The notes under the pieces are model-generated. The model had not been told where the DNA came from and did not search any database. It saw only the letters and a list, made by a program, of their open reading frames with translations. Shown piece after piece: positions 49,601 to 61,245 of a stretch of DNA of 61,245 bases. Both the position numbers and the translations under genes were made by a program. The stretch lies in the NCBI GenBank assembly GCA_033557835.1, contig JAWQRO010000076.1, positions 1 through 61,245 of the forward strand, given 5' to 3'. The number at the start of each line of letters is the position of its first letter. The stretch's first letter is position 1. Source of the stretch: Helochares maculicollis. Its lineage: Eukaryota; Arthropoda; Insecta; Coleoptera; Hydrophilidae.

Positions 49601-52600
49601 ATCACTAGCTACAAAATCCAACACATAAAAAACAAAACATTGCAAAAAAGCTGCCCAAAGTGACTTCACCTATCACTCTAAAATTTTTGGGTGCACTGTG
49701 TACGTGCGAGAGCGTACATACCCCGCATAGCCAGCACAGGTTCACTGCTGGGAGTGCGTTTTTCTATTGTTTATTGGAATGTTAGAGAATTTTGCCATTA
49801 TATTTAAATTTAAGCTGTTTATATTGAATATCAAAAATAATGTACAGAAGAGTATGTATGTAAAAAATTGTAAAGAGTTCGAAAACCTATATTTTCAAAA
49901 AAAATTTTGAGAAACAAAATGGTAAATGGACAGAAAAGGTGGCATGCAGCTAATGGACCACCGTGACATGCAGGTTACCTGTACTCGTTATGCGTAAGAG
50001 TGTTGGGCAGAGTGACAGGCCACAGGGTGATGCCGTGAGGCATGCGACATGGATACCTCTTAACATCGTACGTATCGACTAAAGCCATGAATCCATCGGG
50101 GAAGGCGATGGCGAAACTTATCAATGCTGCTAATTCACCATCACTGGCTTCGTTACTGACAACTTTGAATAGTGGAACGAGATCCTGGCGCCACTTTGTA
50201 GCCAATTCTAGTAAGTCGCAAGCTTTGCTGCCGTCTTTCGGAATTAACATTTGGGTACTTAGCTCGGAAAAGCCAGTAAAAGACGTGATGTAGGCATGGG
50301 CATGTGTTCCTTTAACGGGAATGTTGTACAGTTTTCCTGCTAGCACATTGCTTGTTCCATCGAAACCCCCTGAAAAACTGTCTTCATGAAGTGGCTTAAC
50401 TATGTGTTCCGTTAAATTTGCATTTATATGACTTCAAGAGTAAAACTTTTTTTCTGTGTTTTATGATTACGCCCAAGTAGAGATTCTCTCGGACACAAAC
50501 TTTTGCAGTTATTTATAATATAACTATCATAAATTAAATATTTGCTAATGGATTTAGAAATTTGTACGGCTCTATCTGGCAATGTTCAAAGGAAGAGGTG
50601 TGTTTGCTAAAGAAGTTGTGATAGAGTTCCTAGTGTTTAGATTGGTAATAGAGTTGCAGTTTATTTTAAGATCAATTATTTTAAACATTTGTTTTCATTG
50701 GAAATTTTGATTAGTAGCATGGGAAGATGTATTTTTCTATAGAATTCTATATAAACATTTCACAAATGCTGTTTTTAAATCGTTGTTTGAGCAAATATTT
50801 TGATAATTTATATTTCAGTCAATGTATAGACAATATCAATAATTAATAAAATGGTCAACTTTTTATAATTGAATTTCTCGTAAAAGAGATACATGTTTGT
50901 ATCAATTATCATTTGTTTAAAATTATTCATGTTGTTTAACAAAGTCTGCTTAACTGTATCTTTCTTCGGATGATATACTCTTAAATATGCTTCTAACCTT
51001 CTCAATAAGTCTTCCAGACCAGTTGAGACCAGGTCAGACAAAAAAGATCCTCCAAGGTGTTTCTATAGAGTTTTGTGCAAGTCTAATAGTCTAACAAGCA
51101 AAAGTGGAGAGTTTTACTACATTATTTTTGCCTCTGGAGTCACTTTAGGCAAATATAACTTTTGTTAAATCATTATAAATATCACGGTTTGAAAATTCTG
51201 TTTATTTCTTCATTAAAGTGTTAGGTTGACTTAGTTTGTGGGAAGTTTATTTTGTATGGAATGTGCCTAATTCAACTGTTTTCAATCTGTGTAAATATAA
51301 TAGATTATGATCAGTCATGTTTTGAATGCCGATTTTCTCTTTGTAAGAAAAATGGAATAGAAATTTTGGCATGCAAAATTGTAAAGAATTATTTCCATAA
51401 GAGGTGCACATAGTTGCTAGTGTCACACTGGAACAAGTCTTTAATAGTCATAAGAAGATCCCAATTTGTAAATGTTAATTGTTTGGAGCAGTGCAACTAT
51501 TTCACATTATCCATAAGGTTTTTAATATAATTATATAACATGCATATATTTGTATAAGATTGATATATCATTGGGGCTTTTCATGAGAGTAATGTTCTCT
51601 ACAATTCTGCATTGAATTTCACGAAACTGTCAGATTCTGCTATATAAATATCTATATCATATAAGCTTTCTAAAATATATATTTCTGTTTGAAAGACTAC
51701 CATGGAAGTAATGGTTTGAAATTTTAAATTTGTACATTTGCATCAGGAACTTATCATTGCTAATTTTTTTTCACTTGTAATTTATGTTTGTCGTTCTAAT
51801 GTGTTCTAGATGACACATTTTGTCTTTAGGAATAACGGCGAATTTGAAGCACTTTGAAGAGTTTCTTCGTAATTTCGAAATTTCTTATAGATGATTTATT
51901 AATTTCCCGTGAAGTTGGATACTATTGGTTTAGGCAGATGCCTTAGTCGGTTTTGCAAAGTAATTAAAGGATAGCGTGTGGTTCCTATATGCGATAGGTA
52001 CCCTAACGCTCTTAGGGTGAGAAGGTTGAGGCGATGTCTCATCTTTCGTCAACAATTGAGTCACTTCTTATAAGAAGTGCTTCATTTATAAATATATATG
52101 ATGCAATTTGTTGGTCTAAAGAAGCTAAAAGCTTAATTTTAATTGCGGAAAAAACCCAATTAGCTCTGCCGGGCGAAACTACTGCATGGATAAATGTTTT
52201 AGAATAGGCGAAACTGCAATTAACTGAAATTTGAAATCGACAAAAATCATAAGGGGGCTAAAAACAGGCATAACAGGAAACCCAAACTAGACAATCAACC
52301 AAAATGGGTTAAATTTAAAATGGAAGATTGAAAATGTGTAAATTTTATTTTGTAAGTGCCTCAAATACGCGAAAAGTCAAAATCTCGATGGGGTCATATC
52401 ACCACTAGGGATGGAAGCTGGACCCTGACAAACGCGAGTTGGGTGATGTAGCGAAATAAATGAAATTTAACTGGTATCGAACCAATCGGTTTATAGCGAC
52501 TTTCCTCTTTTCGTGGCAACTCGGGAAATGCCCACGTTACATTATGAAAGCAAAAATTATTGACCCGTTCCTGAGGTTTAATTAAGAAGGAAATCACAAT

Positions 52601-53791
52601 GAGGATATAGTAGCTGTTTATTTCCCAGTTAAACTTGGAAGAGTCCATAAAAATGATTGAAGTTTATTAAAGAAAATGATTTGGTGCCAGGCAGTGTTAA
52701 GTATTACCAGCCAATCAATATCATCAACTCCATTGCAGATAACCGTGAACTTTTACAGCGTTTATGACAGGTGCTTAACGTGTTCAGGTGAAAACTTAGC
52801 CGTACCAGGCTACATCGGCTGGCACCATAAGTTCTGCACTTCTTATAGCCCCCAAAAAAATCTTATTTCGCAACAATGACATAATGTCGCTAATAATCAC
52901 TCTTTTGCATCACTTCACTGTAAAACTTTAGAATCAATATTTAAATTACCACGGGGCATGCAAATTCGCTCGTGGCAATCCAACAAACTGATTTACTAAC
53001 AGATTAGCACCGAAAAAATTTGCATTTTCGGTTAAGTGTGCGCTGAGCCTGGTGTAATTTTTCAGCACACTATTTGACTGGTTAGCGATCAGTTTTGAAG
53101 GTTAAGCCAAATGTTAGAAGATAACGAACAAATATTGGTGAAGTTAGCTTGAGCGGTTGGACTTACCCATGTAGGAGTATTTGGAAGCTGAGAGTCCTCC
53201 GTCAGGGCCTTGGGCGCGTCTTAAGCCAAACTCGAGAAGCTTCAGGTCCCCAGCTGCCATGCGGTAACGTGCTGCGTTGGTGGCCATCAAACTTGCGTAA
53301 TTCACGAGGGTCAAAAGGGTCGTTTCTAAAAGCTGGACAACGATCAAGGGACCTTCGACCCTCATGAGGGGCACCCTGGGAAAAGCCACTGATCCCTCTT
53401 GCAAAGCGTACAGAGTAACATCTCGAGCTGTCAGACCACTCAGAAATTCGTAAAATTCTTCCTCGATGGTCGGGGGCAAGGTTTGCTTCAAATATTCTAT
53501 GTCTGGAAAAAAGATTTGTACTCTGAAGAAATGTTTCATTGGGTTGTCTTGGTTGGAAATCGAACGTTGGGTTAACTTACCACTGTTGGAATAGTGAAAC
53601 TTTTCTAAGAACTTCAGGCATTCTTCAAGACCAGCAAATATGGTGAACTCTCCTTGGAATGGATTTTTCCTAAAGAATAAGTCGAATACTGAAAAGTCTT
53701 TAGTCTTCCCGGATTTCCAATAGGCGTACGCCATTGTGATTTGGTAGAGGTCTGCAAGGAACATAGCATTGTATAAAGTGTTGGTCGGCAT
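46548..53791 (-). CDS. NAPRT: Nicotinate phosphoribosyltransferase, complete gene
   Basis: NAPRT makes nicotinate mononucleotide from nicotinate and PRPP with ATP hydrolysis, the first step of the Preiss-Handler route to NAD, in the cytosol. Coding exons at 53791-53581, 53502-53167, 50369-50057, 47359-46684 and 46625-46548 join in phase (211+336+313+676+78 nt) to 537 residues plus stop, close to the usual animal length. Visible landmarks are DLYQITMAYAYW near the N-terminus, RRAQGPDGGLSAS near 165-178, GGFDGTSNVLAG (183-194), THAHAY with the phosphorylatable His at 207, IGIRIDSGDL (308-317), FGIGT (369-373) and the conserved C-terminal VSDALYNFLHDLW. No key residue appears missing. The start is the only ATG giving the family's N-terminus. 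The upstream promoter was not identified. Confidence 0.96.
46684..47359 (-). CDS. NAPRT: NAPRT coding exon 4
   Basis: Acceptor TTCTTTTAG|GAGTGG; donor TTTAAG|GTACGT. Residues 287-512. It includes LNFCAVALALNDMGYKAIG, IDSGDL and the FGIGTHLVTC phosphate-binding segment. A 58-bp intron (46626-46683) separates it from the last exon. Confidence 0.95.
47360..50056 (-). other. NAPRT intron 3
   Basis: 2.7 kb, AT-rich, without a supported gene. The reading upstream of exon 4 (47360-47469) in the same frame is intron, not an N-terminal extension. Confidence 0.7.
50057..50369 (-). CDS. NAPRT: NAPRT coding exon 3 (catalytic His)
   Basis: Acceptor TTTTTCAG|GGGG, donor AAGAG|GTATCC. Residues 183-286. 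It includes the substrate loop GGFDGTSN and THAHAYITSF, whose second His (207) corresponds to the phosphorylated catalytic His of the family. Confidence 0.94.
50370..53166 (-). other. NAPRT intron 2
   Basis: 2.8 kb, AT-rich. A perfect 18-bp palindrome CACTTCTTATAAGAAGTG lies at 52062-52079. No nested gene or mobile element was recognised. Confidence 0.7.
53167..53502 (-). CDS. NAPRT: NAPRT coding exon 2
   Basis: Residues 71-182 plus one base; acceptor TTTCCAG|ACATAG, donor ATGG|GTAAGT. It contains LYALQEGSVAFPRVPLMRVE and the LETTLLTLVNYASLMATNAA helix of the phosphoribosyltransferase fold. Confidence 0.94.
53503..53580 (-). other. NAPRT intron 1, 78 bp and frame-preserving
   Basis: Good donor (GTAAGT) and acceptor (TTTTTTCCAG). 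The length is divisible by three and it has no in-frame stop, so an unspliced transcript would encode 26 extra residues between Ser70 and Asp71. Confidence 0.85.
53581..53791 (-). CDS. NAPRT: NAPRT coding exon 1
   Basis: Residues 1-70 plus one base. Donor CAGTG|GTAAGT at 53581/53580. It contains the N-terminal FLADLYQITMAYAYW and the FDLFFRKNPF block. Confidence 0.94.
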
Positions 53792-55013
53792 TTTCTTAAG
53801 GCGGCATTGGCAGAAACGTTCGTGTTCTCATTACATACTGTTGTACGAACAATATTAAAATATAGGCGTCCCTCAAGCGAAATAATTTTACCCAGGCAAC
53901 GATAAATATTTTATTGTTTTGTTATGTGAACGGATAGGTTTAACGACGGTGGCCACATTATGTATTCTTTACTAACGAACAGAGGGCTTATCAAATTAAT
54001 GCCGAGTTTTCAATTTGCCACGAATATATCTGCGCCTACTGGTCATCATCAAATTGAGTTCCGTGACGTTCCCATTTATTACAAACTAATTTCAATGTGT
54101 ACGCTGTACTTTGCGAATTAAAACTTCGCGAGCAGAACATGTTATAATCACATCACACCACTCGTTGACTTTGTTTGGTCAACGTAATCGATCCCAATGG
54201 CTCCACTCGACATTCTCGCACAGTCCGAAACGCCTTTCAGGGCTTGTGACTGCAAAGTCGGCGGTTTAACGCAATTCTAAATTATATAGCAATTGCGATA
54301 AGACGTTCGCACCAACGCCTATCGTGGTAAATACTCTCGGACCAACACAGCTGTTGTTGCACTAAATGAAGGTTGAGGCTTCCTGTATATGCGAAAATGT
54401 AAGACACGCATTTTGGTGCAAGTGCGGGGAAGTACCGGTTATGAAACTGTAATATTTGTTTACTAAACTCATTATTCATAGCTCTATTGCCTAATTTAGA
54501 TTATGTATAAAACCCGTCAGTCAGGAAATATCCGCTAATTAGTTACACATATTTTATTATAGCAGAACCACTAAGATAAAAAGTATGTTTAAACAGTTGT
54601 GGCCTGAAATAATGAGAAGGTTGATGTAAATTGGACACTTTTTTATGTCGACCGGTCTTCAAGGGTGCGCAGGTAAATTTTCATCGACTGTATCGGCAAT
54701 AGGTGTCAATGTGGTTGTCTGTATGTAGTAGATTTAGTAAGCACGCTTTGTAAAATCTACTGAACTGTATATAAATAAATTTTAAATATGGGCTGACTAG
54801 TCAGCAGTCTCGCATGTACAATTTTTATAATTTTCATGATTTTTGTCATACTTTTGGCTAATACATGACATCATTGGTTAGTATATGATATCATTGTTTA
54901 AACATCTCGTATTGCATCTAACACAGTTGATGATGCTGACGAGCATTTTGTCTCTACTATTTATATGACTGTCAATGCTACAATAAAGATTGTTAATTTG
55001 CTGTCATCAGCGC
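53792..55013. other. NAPRT upstream region
   Basis: It should include the NAPRT 5'UTR and promoter. An inverted pair CGTTGAC/GTCAACG with an 8-bp spacer lies at 54163-54184. No TATA box or initiator could be chosen with confidence, and no other gene is seen. Confidence 0.45.
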
Positions 55014-58000
55014 CTAGGCAACAGATCCCGATCTGAAAGCCCCAACGCAATTATTGGGAACCGACTTTGTCATTTTTCTCTTTATAATTTTGTCCGGAGT
55101 TTTGTTGATAATCACAGCAAAGCTAATTTTACGTCTTGACAGTTTAGTGGGAGGCATTAGTTTTTGAACGACAAAATCGTTATTATGTTTTGAATTCCGC
55201 TCAAAAGGTTCAACAATTCCAATGAGCATACTCATTAGAGTGCAAGCCCCGATTTTGATGCCCCAACGCAATCAATACCTTTTAATGAAACCGACTGTAT
55301 AATTTGGCTCGGTTAATTGTAATAAAAGCCCGCAACTCAGAATCTCTAACGCAATTATCTGATAATGAGAGCTGACTATCATTTGTGTCTACATATTTTG
55401 ACCGGGAGCTTTGTTGATCGACATGGCAAAACATATTTGAGTACTTAACATTCATTCACTCTCTTGACGTTTTCATTGTAGGTGTCAAGTTTTTCAAGAG
55501 AAGATTTCGTATTGAATTCTGCATAAAAATGGCATGACATGTAAATTGTACATTCATCATAAGGAAGGCTAATCCAGCTTTCTTCAATTATAGTAAAGTT
55601 GCCACTGACAGGCAAGCATGGCTTAAGCTTCCAATAACTATATATTTATTTTTGTAAAAAAATTGAATAGAAATTATTATCGATTTCTGCATGATTGACC
55701 ATAGAAAATCTGCTTTATTGCGCTGTCTTCAATCGTCATGCAATGATTTGGGAATTTCATCAGTTTTTGGAGTACTTCAAATTTCAATTATTTTTCATAC
55801 ACTAATGTTTTCCTTCATACCATAGTTTGCATTTCGAGTCGGATTTAGATGTCTTCAAAATAATCTAACATAATATCTAGAGCTTAGAAAATGTATGATT
55901 GGGCCTCAACGTTGCACTTTCTGTTTTCTTATTGGGAATTTTAAATTTGGAACATGTTCTTGCTTCGTTAGAATAAAAGTCGCAAGTTACAATTTGGCCT
56001 GAAGTTTAGTTGATAGTCGTGGTAAAACCAATTTGAGTAGTTTACATTCGTTCCTTGGTTCTTTCATTGATTTTTTTTTCATGTGAAGATCTGCATTTTG
56101 GATTGAATTTCTCCCAAAATTTTAAATATCCTCTCGAAGTTCTCGTTTCAGTAAAAGTCCTCTCAAAGCTCCAACGCAATTGTTTCCTTCTAGTAAAAAC
56201 CGACGTTATCATTTTTATCTGTATGATTTGGCTCGAAGTTTTGTTGGTAGTTACAGCCAAGCAAATTTTAATATATTAATTTCCACTCTTGACTGGTCCA
56301 TTGCAGGTTTTGTCTATATGATTTGGCCCGAAGTTTTTTCATAGTTACAGGAAAGCAAATTTGAATATATTAATTTCCACTCTTGACTGTTCCATTGCAG
56401 GTTTTGTCTATATGATTTGGCCCGAATTTTTGCTCATAGTTACACTAAAGCAAATTTAAATATATTAATTTCCATTCTTGACTGTTCCATTGCAGGTTTT
56501 GCCTACATGATTTGGCCCGAATTTTTGCTCATAGTCACAGTAAAGCAAATTTAAATACATTAATTTCCATTCTTGACTGTTCCATTGCAGGTTTTGTCTA
56601 TATGATTTGGCCCGAATTTTTGCTCATAGTTACAGTAAAGCAAATTTGAATATATTAATTTCCACTCTTGACTGTTTCATTGCAGGTTTTGTCTATATGA
56701 TTTGGGCCGAAGTTTTGTTCGTAGTTACAGCAAAGCAAATTCGAATACATTAATTTCCACACATGACTGCTTCATTGCAGGTCTTGTCTATATTATTTGA
56801 CCCGAAGTTTTGTTGATAGTTACAGCAAAGCAAATTTGAATACATTAATTTCCATTCTTGACTGATTCCTTGCAGGTTTTGTCTATATGATATGGCCCGA
56901 AGTTTTTTTGTTAGCTACAGCAAAGCAAATTTGAATACATTAATTTCCACTCTTGATTGTGTCATTGCATGTTTAATGTTTTTGACAAGAAAAGCTGCAT
57001 TTTGTTTTGAATTCTGCTCTAAAATTTCAAACAATCGCCTGGACAGTATCATTAGAACAGAAGTCTAGATATCAAATCAATTATTATCCAATAATGAGAA
57101 CTGACTTCAGAACTTTTGTTTATGTAATTTAACCCGGAGTTTTATTGATAGTCATGGCAAAACAAATTTGAGTATTTTATCCACTCTCTGAACGTTTTCA
57201 TTAAGGTTTCAAATTTTTTATAGGAAATCTGAGTTGTGTATTGAATTCCCCCAAAAAAATATGAAGAAATTACTGTGCATTATCATCTGTCAATATATCA
57301 TTCGAGTGCCTAATTCAACTGTGTTCAATTTTAGTAAATGTCCACGGATAGACAAACTTGCCTTACGCATAAATGCATTTTCTTTGCACAAAGGATGATA
57401 TAGAATGTTTTTGCATGGATAGTCGTGAAAAATAATGTTCTTATGCTTATCCGTAATCGTTTCGATTTGAAAATGTCACTTGGGGCGAATTTAACCTTTT
57501 TAAATAATTTTACATAATATTGAGATCTTTCAACGTTAATAATTTTCACTACGTAGGAGTGGCACTGAAATTTATTGTGAATAGTAAAGTTTGACCTTAT
57601 AAATGTTTCTTGCATCGTGACAATAAAGGGTGTTCTGTCTGAGTTTCAAGACAGTCATTATGTCAAATGAGCAACACTATCATTTTTTCTGAAATTTTGT
57701 CGATAGTTAGGGCAACGCAAATTTAATGTTTATACTTGACAGCAAAGTAAATTTGAATATCTTCCTTCATTGAAGGTTGTCCTGCATTTTTATTGGATTC
57801 TGCATAAAAATTTAAAAAATCAACCGAACGTTCTCAGCGGAATTGTAATCCTGATCTCGAAGCCTCAACGCAATTGTTATCTATTATAGTGAGAATCGAT
57901 TTTATCATTTTTGCCTAGATAATATGGCTCGGAGTTTTGTTGGTATTCATGGCAAAGTAAATTTGAGTACTTTACATTTATTTCCTGTCTCGACCCTCTC

Positions 58001-58550
58001 ACTGGAGCTTTAAAGGTTGTCACCAGAAAATACGTATTTCGTATTGAATTCTGCATAAAAATTATATAAAGTCGACCACACATTCTCATTAGTATTAAAT
58101 TCCTAATTTTAAAGCCCCAACGCACTTATTATCTTATGAAAACCGATTTTTATCATTTAACCCGGATTTTTATTTATAGTAATGGCAACGCAAATTTGAT
58201 TATTTGACTTGACAGTATAAAAGGTATTCTACATGCATTTTCAATCTGCATTTTGTACTAAATTCCGCTTAAAAATGTGCGCTTTCATCAGAATGAAAGC
58301 CCTAATTTTAAAGCCCCAGCGCAATTTTTATCTTACAATGAGAACCAAATGTTTGCCTATACAATTTGTCGCGGAGTTATGCTAAGCAAAGTTGTTATTA
58401 AATCTCTCGAATCTTCATTGGAGGTTGCAGGTTTTTCATGATGAGATCTATATTTTTTATTGAATTCTGCACAAGAACTTCGTAAAATCCACTGCACATT
58501 CTCATTTGTCAATATATCATAAAAGTGCCTAATTCAGTTCAGTCCAATTT
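55014..58550. repeat. Satellite-like domain of diverged ~200-300 bp units
   Basis: The landmark AAAGCCCCAACGCAATT and its variants recurs near 55036, 55255, 55346, 56165, 57859, 58110 and 58310. Around it repeat GGCCCGGAGTTTTGTTGATAG, GCAAAGCAAATTTGA and TTGAATTCTGCATAAAA-type pieces. Units vary in length and completeness and have no shared open frame. Confidence 0.75.
56215..56975 (+). repeat. Eight-unit 95-bp tandem array
   Basis: GTTTTGTCTATATGATTTGG or a variant starts at 56307, 56401, 56496, 56591, 56686, 56781 and 56876 (spacing 94-95), with a partial unit before. Each unit ends CTTGACTGTTCCATTGCAG-like, an acceptor-like run of pyrimidines and CAG. It is a local amplification of one part of the surrounding satellite. 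Confidence 0.88.
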
Positions 58551-60299
58551 TAGTTTGGGCTGGGCCCTCAATCGTCATACAACGACCCTGACTTGTAGAT
58601 GTCATTAGTTTTTGAAGAATTTCAAACTTGAGTTGTTTTTTTTTGCAGTATTTTTGTTTTATTTAAACAAAAATATATAGTTTGTCACAAAGTTGAGTAT
58701 TCGCTTGCTGTCAATAGTAAATTTAAATCATATAAATATTGTTTCCATCATCAGAATTGAAAAGGGTCGTATTCTCAAAGTAACAATACAATCATCTAAT
58801 TAGTTTTCCGACAAACATAATGGTTCGATTATGGGAAATTCTTTGCATAACGCTAGTTTTGCATAATTTAAAGATTAAAGCCGTAACTGTTGCAAGTGCT
58901 ATTCGTGGGTTAAATAGTTGAAGTTAAAATGCCTTGCGTGACTTTCCTCAAATTGAACGGAATATTAGATTATCTCTGTCCACAGCTGCAACTAATCATA
59001 GAAGGGGAAAGAGTAGTTTATTTTAACACGAATTTTTAAGATAATTGTTTGCTTGTAACGCAAAATTACCTTTATGAAAGGGGCACTTATGATATTTGTT
59101 AAACATTATGAACAACAAGCTGAAGTTAGTTGGAAAATGATGAAAAATAAACATTTTCGTAAAACATCTCTTGTTTTGTAAATTCCAAAATGTTGTTCGT
59201 CCTTTACATTTGCATAGTCTTTATTCAAAACATACCAATATTGCATTCAGAGTGAAACGATCGTGGATATTATGAAAAACGTTGCAACTAATTCAAGTTT
59301 TCATCGTATTTAATATTATTTTTGGGGCAAAACACTTAGGTTTGCCTGTTAGTACTCTTAGGTTAACGTGGAAATATTTGAACTGCCTGTTGTAACAATC
59401 TAAATTGTGACTTATATCTAATTGTCACTACTTTATTATGGATACACTTTTATAACAACTATTCCTTCATCGTTAATATTCACTGGTGTACTCAAAAATA
59501 TTTAGATACTCAATAATTAAACTTCAACACACCTCAGGGCAGGCTGTTTCCGTTTTAGTTAGTTTTTAAAAATCATTTGCAACCGTTAATATCGGTAATA
59601 CCGCCAAAAATGTAGATTCAACAAATAGACGTGTCTCTAAAACAACAAAAAAACGAAACACATTTCCTTAAATAAACAGATAAGATTTGCTTGGAGTAAC
59701 TTGATTAGAAATATCTATATTTACGGGTTCATGTAAATCATACATATGCAAATGCATGTATTGTTTATATCTCCAGCTTATGGTTGGCGAAGCTCTCGAA
59801 AGCGAAATGATTTATTATTGAAACGACACGCAGCCTTGCCTTAGTAAAAATAAATTGGATATTGCTTATATCTTGTGCACGGTTTTTGTACGATGGAATA
59901 ATATTCCCAAGTCATTGCCAATGCCACCGAGTGGCAGATTGAGCACGCTAATATTTTTAAATAAATCCCTATGCATAGTCAAGGTTGAATCCACTACTAA
60001 TCTGATTTATCTAATGAATATCATTAAAATGTCGTGTATTTTTAAAATGAAGAAACGCTCCACAACAACTTAACCTTTTTGAACTCATGACACTTATTGA
60101 CTTATCCTACTAGTATCGTGGTTACGAAATATTTTTAAAAAGCGGTTCAAGACAAACAACTGCATATGTTGACTTCTTAACACGCCTAAAGCAAGCAGTA
60201 AATACATAGGGGACTCCCCGGGACGCATTCTGCGGTTACTTTCGCATGTCCGTACGACAATCGGAATTCTTTATTTATAGCTTCACAACTCTCTAAGTG
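58551..60299. other. AT-rich spacer, nothing recognised
   Basis: No supported gene or repeat. Short open frames (for example 59855-60073) resemble nothing known. Confidence 0.55.
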
Positions 60300-60975
60300 G
60301 TCCAATTAGATTGATCTAGCTGAGATAAATTGTTAAATTTCAGCCGGACGCAAATATTTTGTTCGAATAGCATCGCAAATGCACCGTTTTAAAAATTCAG
60401 CCAATCAGGGGCTACGCGGCTTGGAATGGACCAATGGCAGGCAAACGCGGCAAAAATCACGCTCTCGATGAAGTACAATTTATGGAGGCTCTTTGCCAAA
60501 TTATTCCAGCGAACAAAATTTGAGTGGCCAATCGAAAACAGTCTGTGCACGTGCGAATAGCACAGAAAGACAAATTCAACATTGCTAATATTATTTAAAA
60601 AATATTTTTCGCCTGTGGTTTAAATTATATTCCGGGGTAAAATTAAAAAAAGAATACATTACCCGTAAGAAGTGGTTGTACAATGCCATTCTGATGACTT
60701 AACCTTCTCTCGGACATCTTTGAGCCGATTCAAATAAATGTTGTTTTATTTAATAAAAGCGCGAAATTGATTATCCAAAACGCGTTGTCCCACGATGCGT
60801 TACATTTGCCGCACACAACATGTACGTTTGAAAGAGCGCGTTAAACTGACGGAACAACAATAATTTCATATCACTCAGGTATCCTTTTTATCTCTATATT
60901 ATGCCAAAATTGGATCGAAGACTGCTTTCTGTTAAATGCGAGCGCGGGCGCCACTGCACACTAATGACGTCACAC
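60300..60975. promoter_or_regulatory. CCAAT/CRE-rich candidate promoter region
   Basis: Four plus-strand CCAAT boxes (60302, 60401, 60431, 60528) and a perfect CRE, TGACGTCA, at 60965-60972, in a stretch with more CpG than its surroundings. It could be a promoter of a gene beyond the right edge or a distal element. No transcript start was fixed. Confidence 0.35.
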
Positions 60976-61218
60976 TTTATTTCTAGCCGATAGCGACAGT
61001 ACGTTTACACACCGATCTCTACTCTCGACTGCTACTACCTACTTACGTACACTTCATTTATCTTTGGCACTCGCATGCACTCTAAATATGCGTATGTATC
61101 CTAAGCATATGTATCTTGGTTATTGTATATGGATCACAAGTATGTAGTATTTATCTATTGTGTGTCGCGTCCTTTTAGGCCCATTTCTACTTCAGCTGTA
61201 TTTGTGGCGATTCTTCAA

Positions 61219-61245
61219 TATTGTATATTATATTATATATATATA
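61219..61245. repeat. AT microsatellite at the window edge
   Basis: A run of TATAT(T)A units ends the window. Confidence 0.8.

Noticed and set aside
50042..50293. 83-codon plus-strand frame
   Set aside because: Antisense to NAPRT exon 3.
53149..53367. 72-codon plus-strand frame
   Set aside because: Antisense to NAPRT exon 2.

Overview
The window is nuclear DNA from an insect, possibly a beetle (the order is a guess). It is AT-rich, with GT-AG introns, mariner and LINE remnants, and two animal genes whose exons join in phase. The host genes occupy only the two sides.

Left side (1-9,130, minus strand): the 5' coding exons of adenylyl cyclase-associated protein (CAP, capulet in Drosophila). 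Three exons join to 370 codons; the rest of the gene lies beyond position 1. The first coding exon encodes a long, acidic N-terminal extension with a cysteine cluster. The 5.6-kb intron holds two dead mariner transposases and a dead LINE.

From 9,131 to about 16,290: CAP upstream DNA, then an LTR-bounded element (about 11,896-14,822) without recognisable polymerase or integrase. It carries nine units of an exact 81-bp repeat. A set of five copies of a ~170-bp sequence in alternating orientation follows.

From about 17,140 to 45,100: the most unusual part. A 6-8 kb noncoding segment is repeated five times head to tail on the plus strand. Every unit begins with the same GC-rich block: an NRF-1/Ewg-like motif, an arthropod initiator about 31-34 bp downstream, a ~205-215-nt exon-like stretch and a GTAAGA donor. 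Further exon-like modules with preserved splice junctions, and a 114-bp sub-repeat with a nearly fixed CGCCTAGAGGGG box, recur downstream. I read it as a tandemly duplicated family of spliced noncoding transcripts, or one transcript with several alternative promoters. This is inference.

Right side (46,548-53,791, minus strand): a complete nicotinate phosphoribosyltransferase gene (NAPRT, NAD salvage), five coding exons, 537 residues. Its 78-bp first intron is a multiple of three without a stop, so retention would add 26 residues.

From 55,014 to about 58,550 lies a satellite-like repeat domain with an inner 95-bp array. The last kilobase has four CCAAT boxes and a perfect CRE, so it may be a promoter region. 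No rRNA gene, tRNA gene or CRISPR array was recognised.
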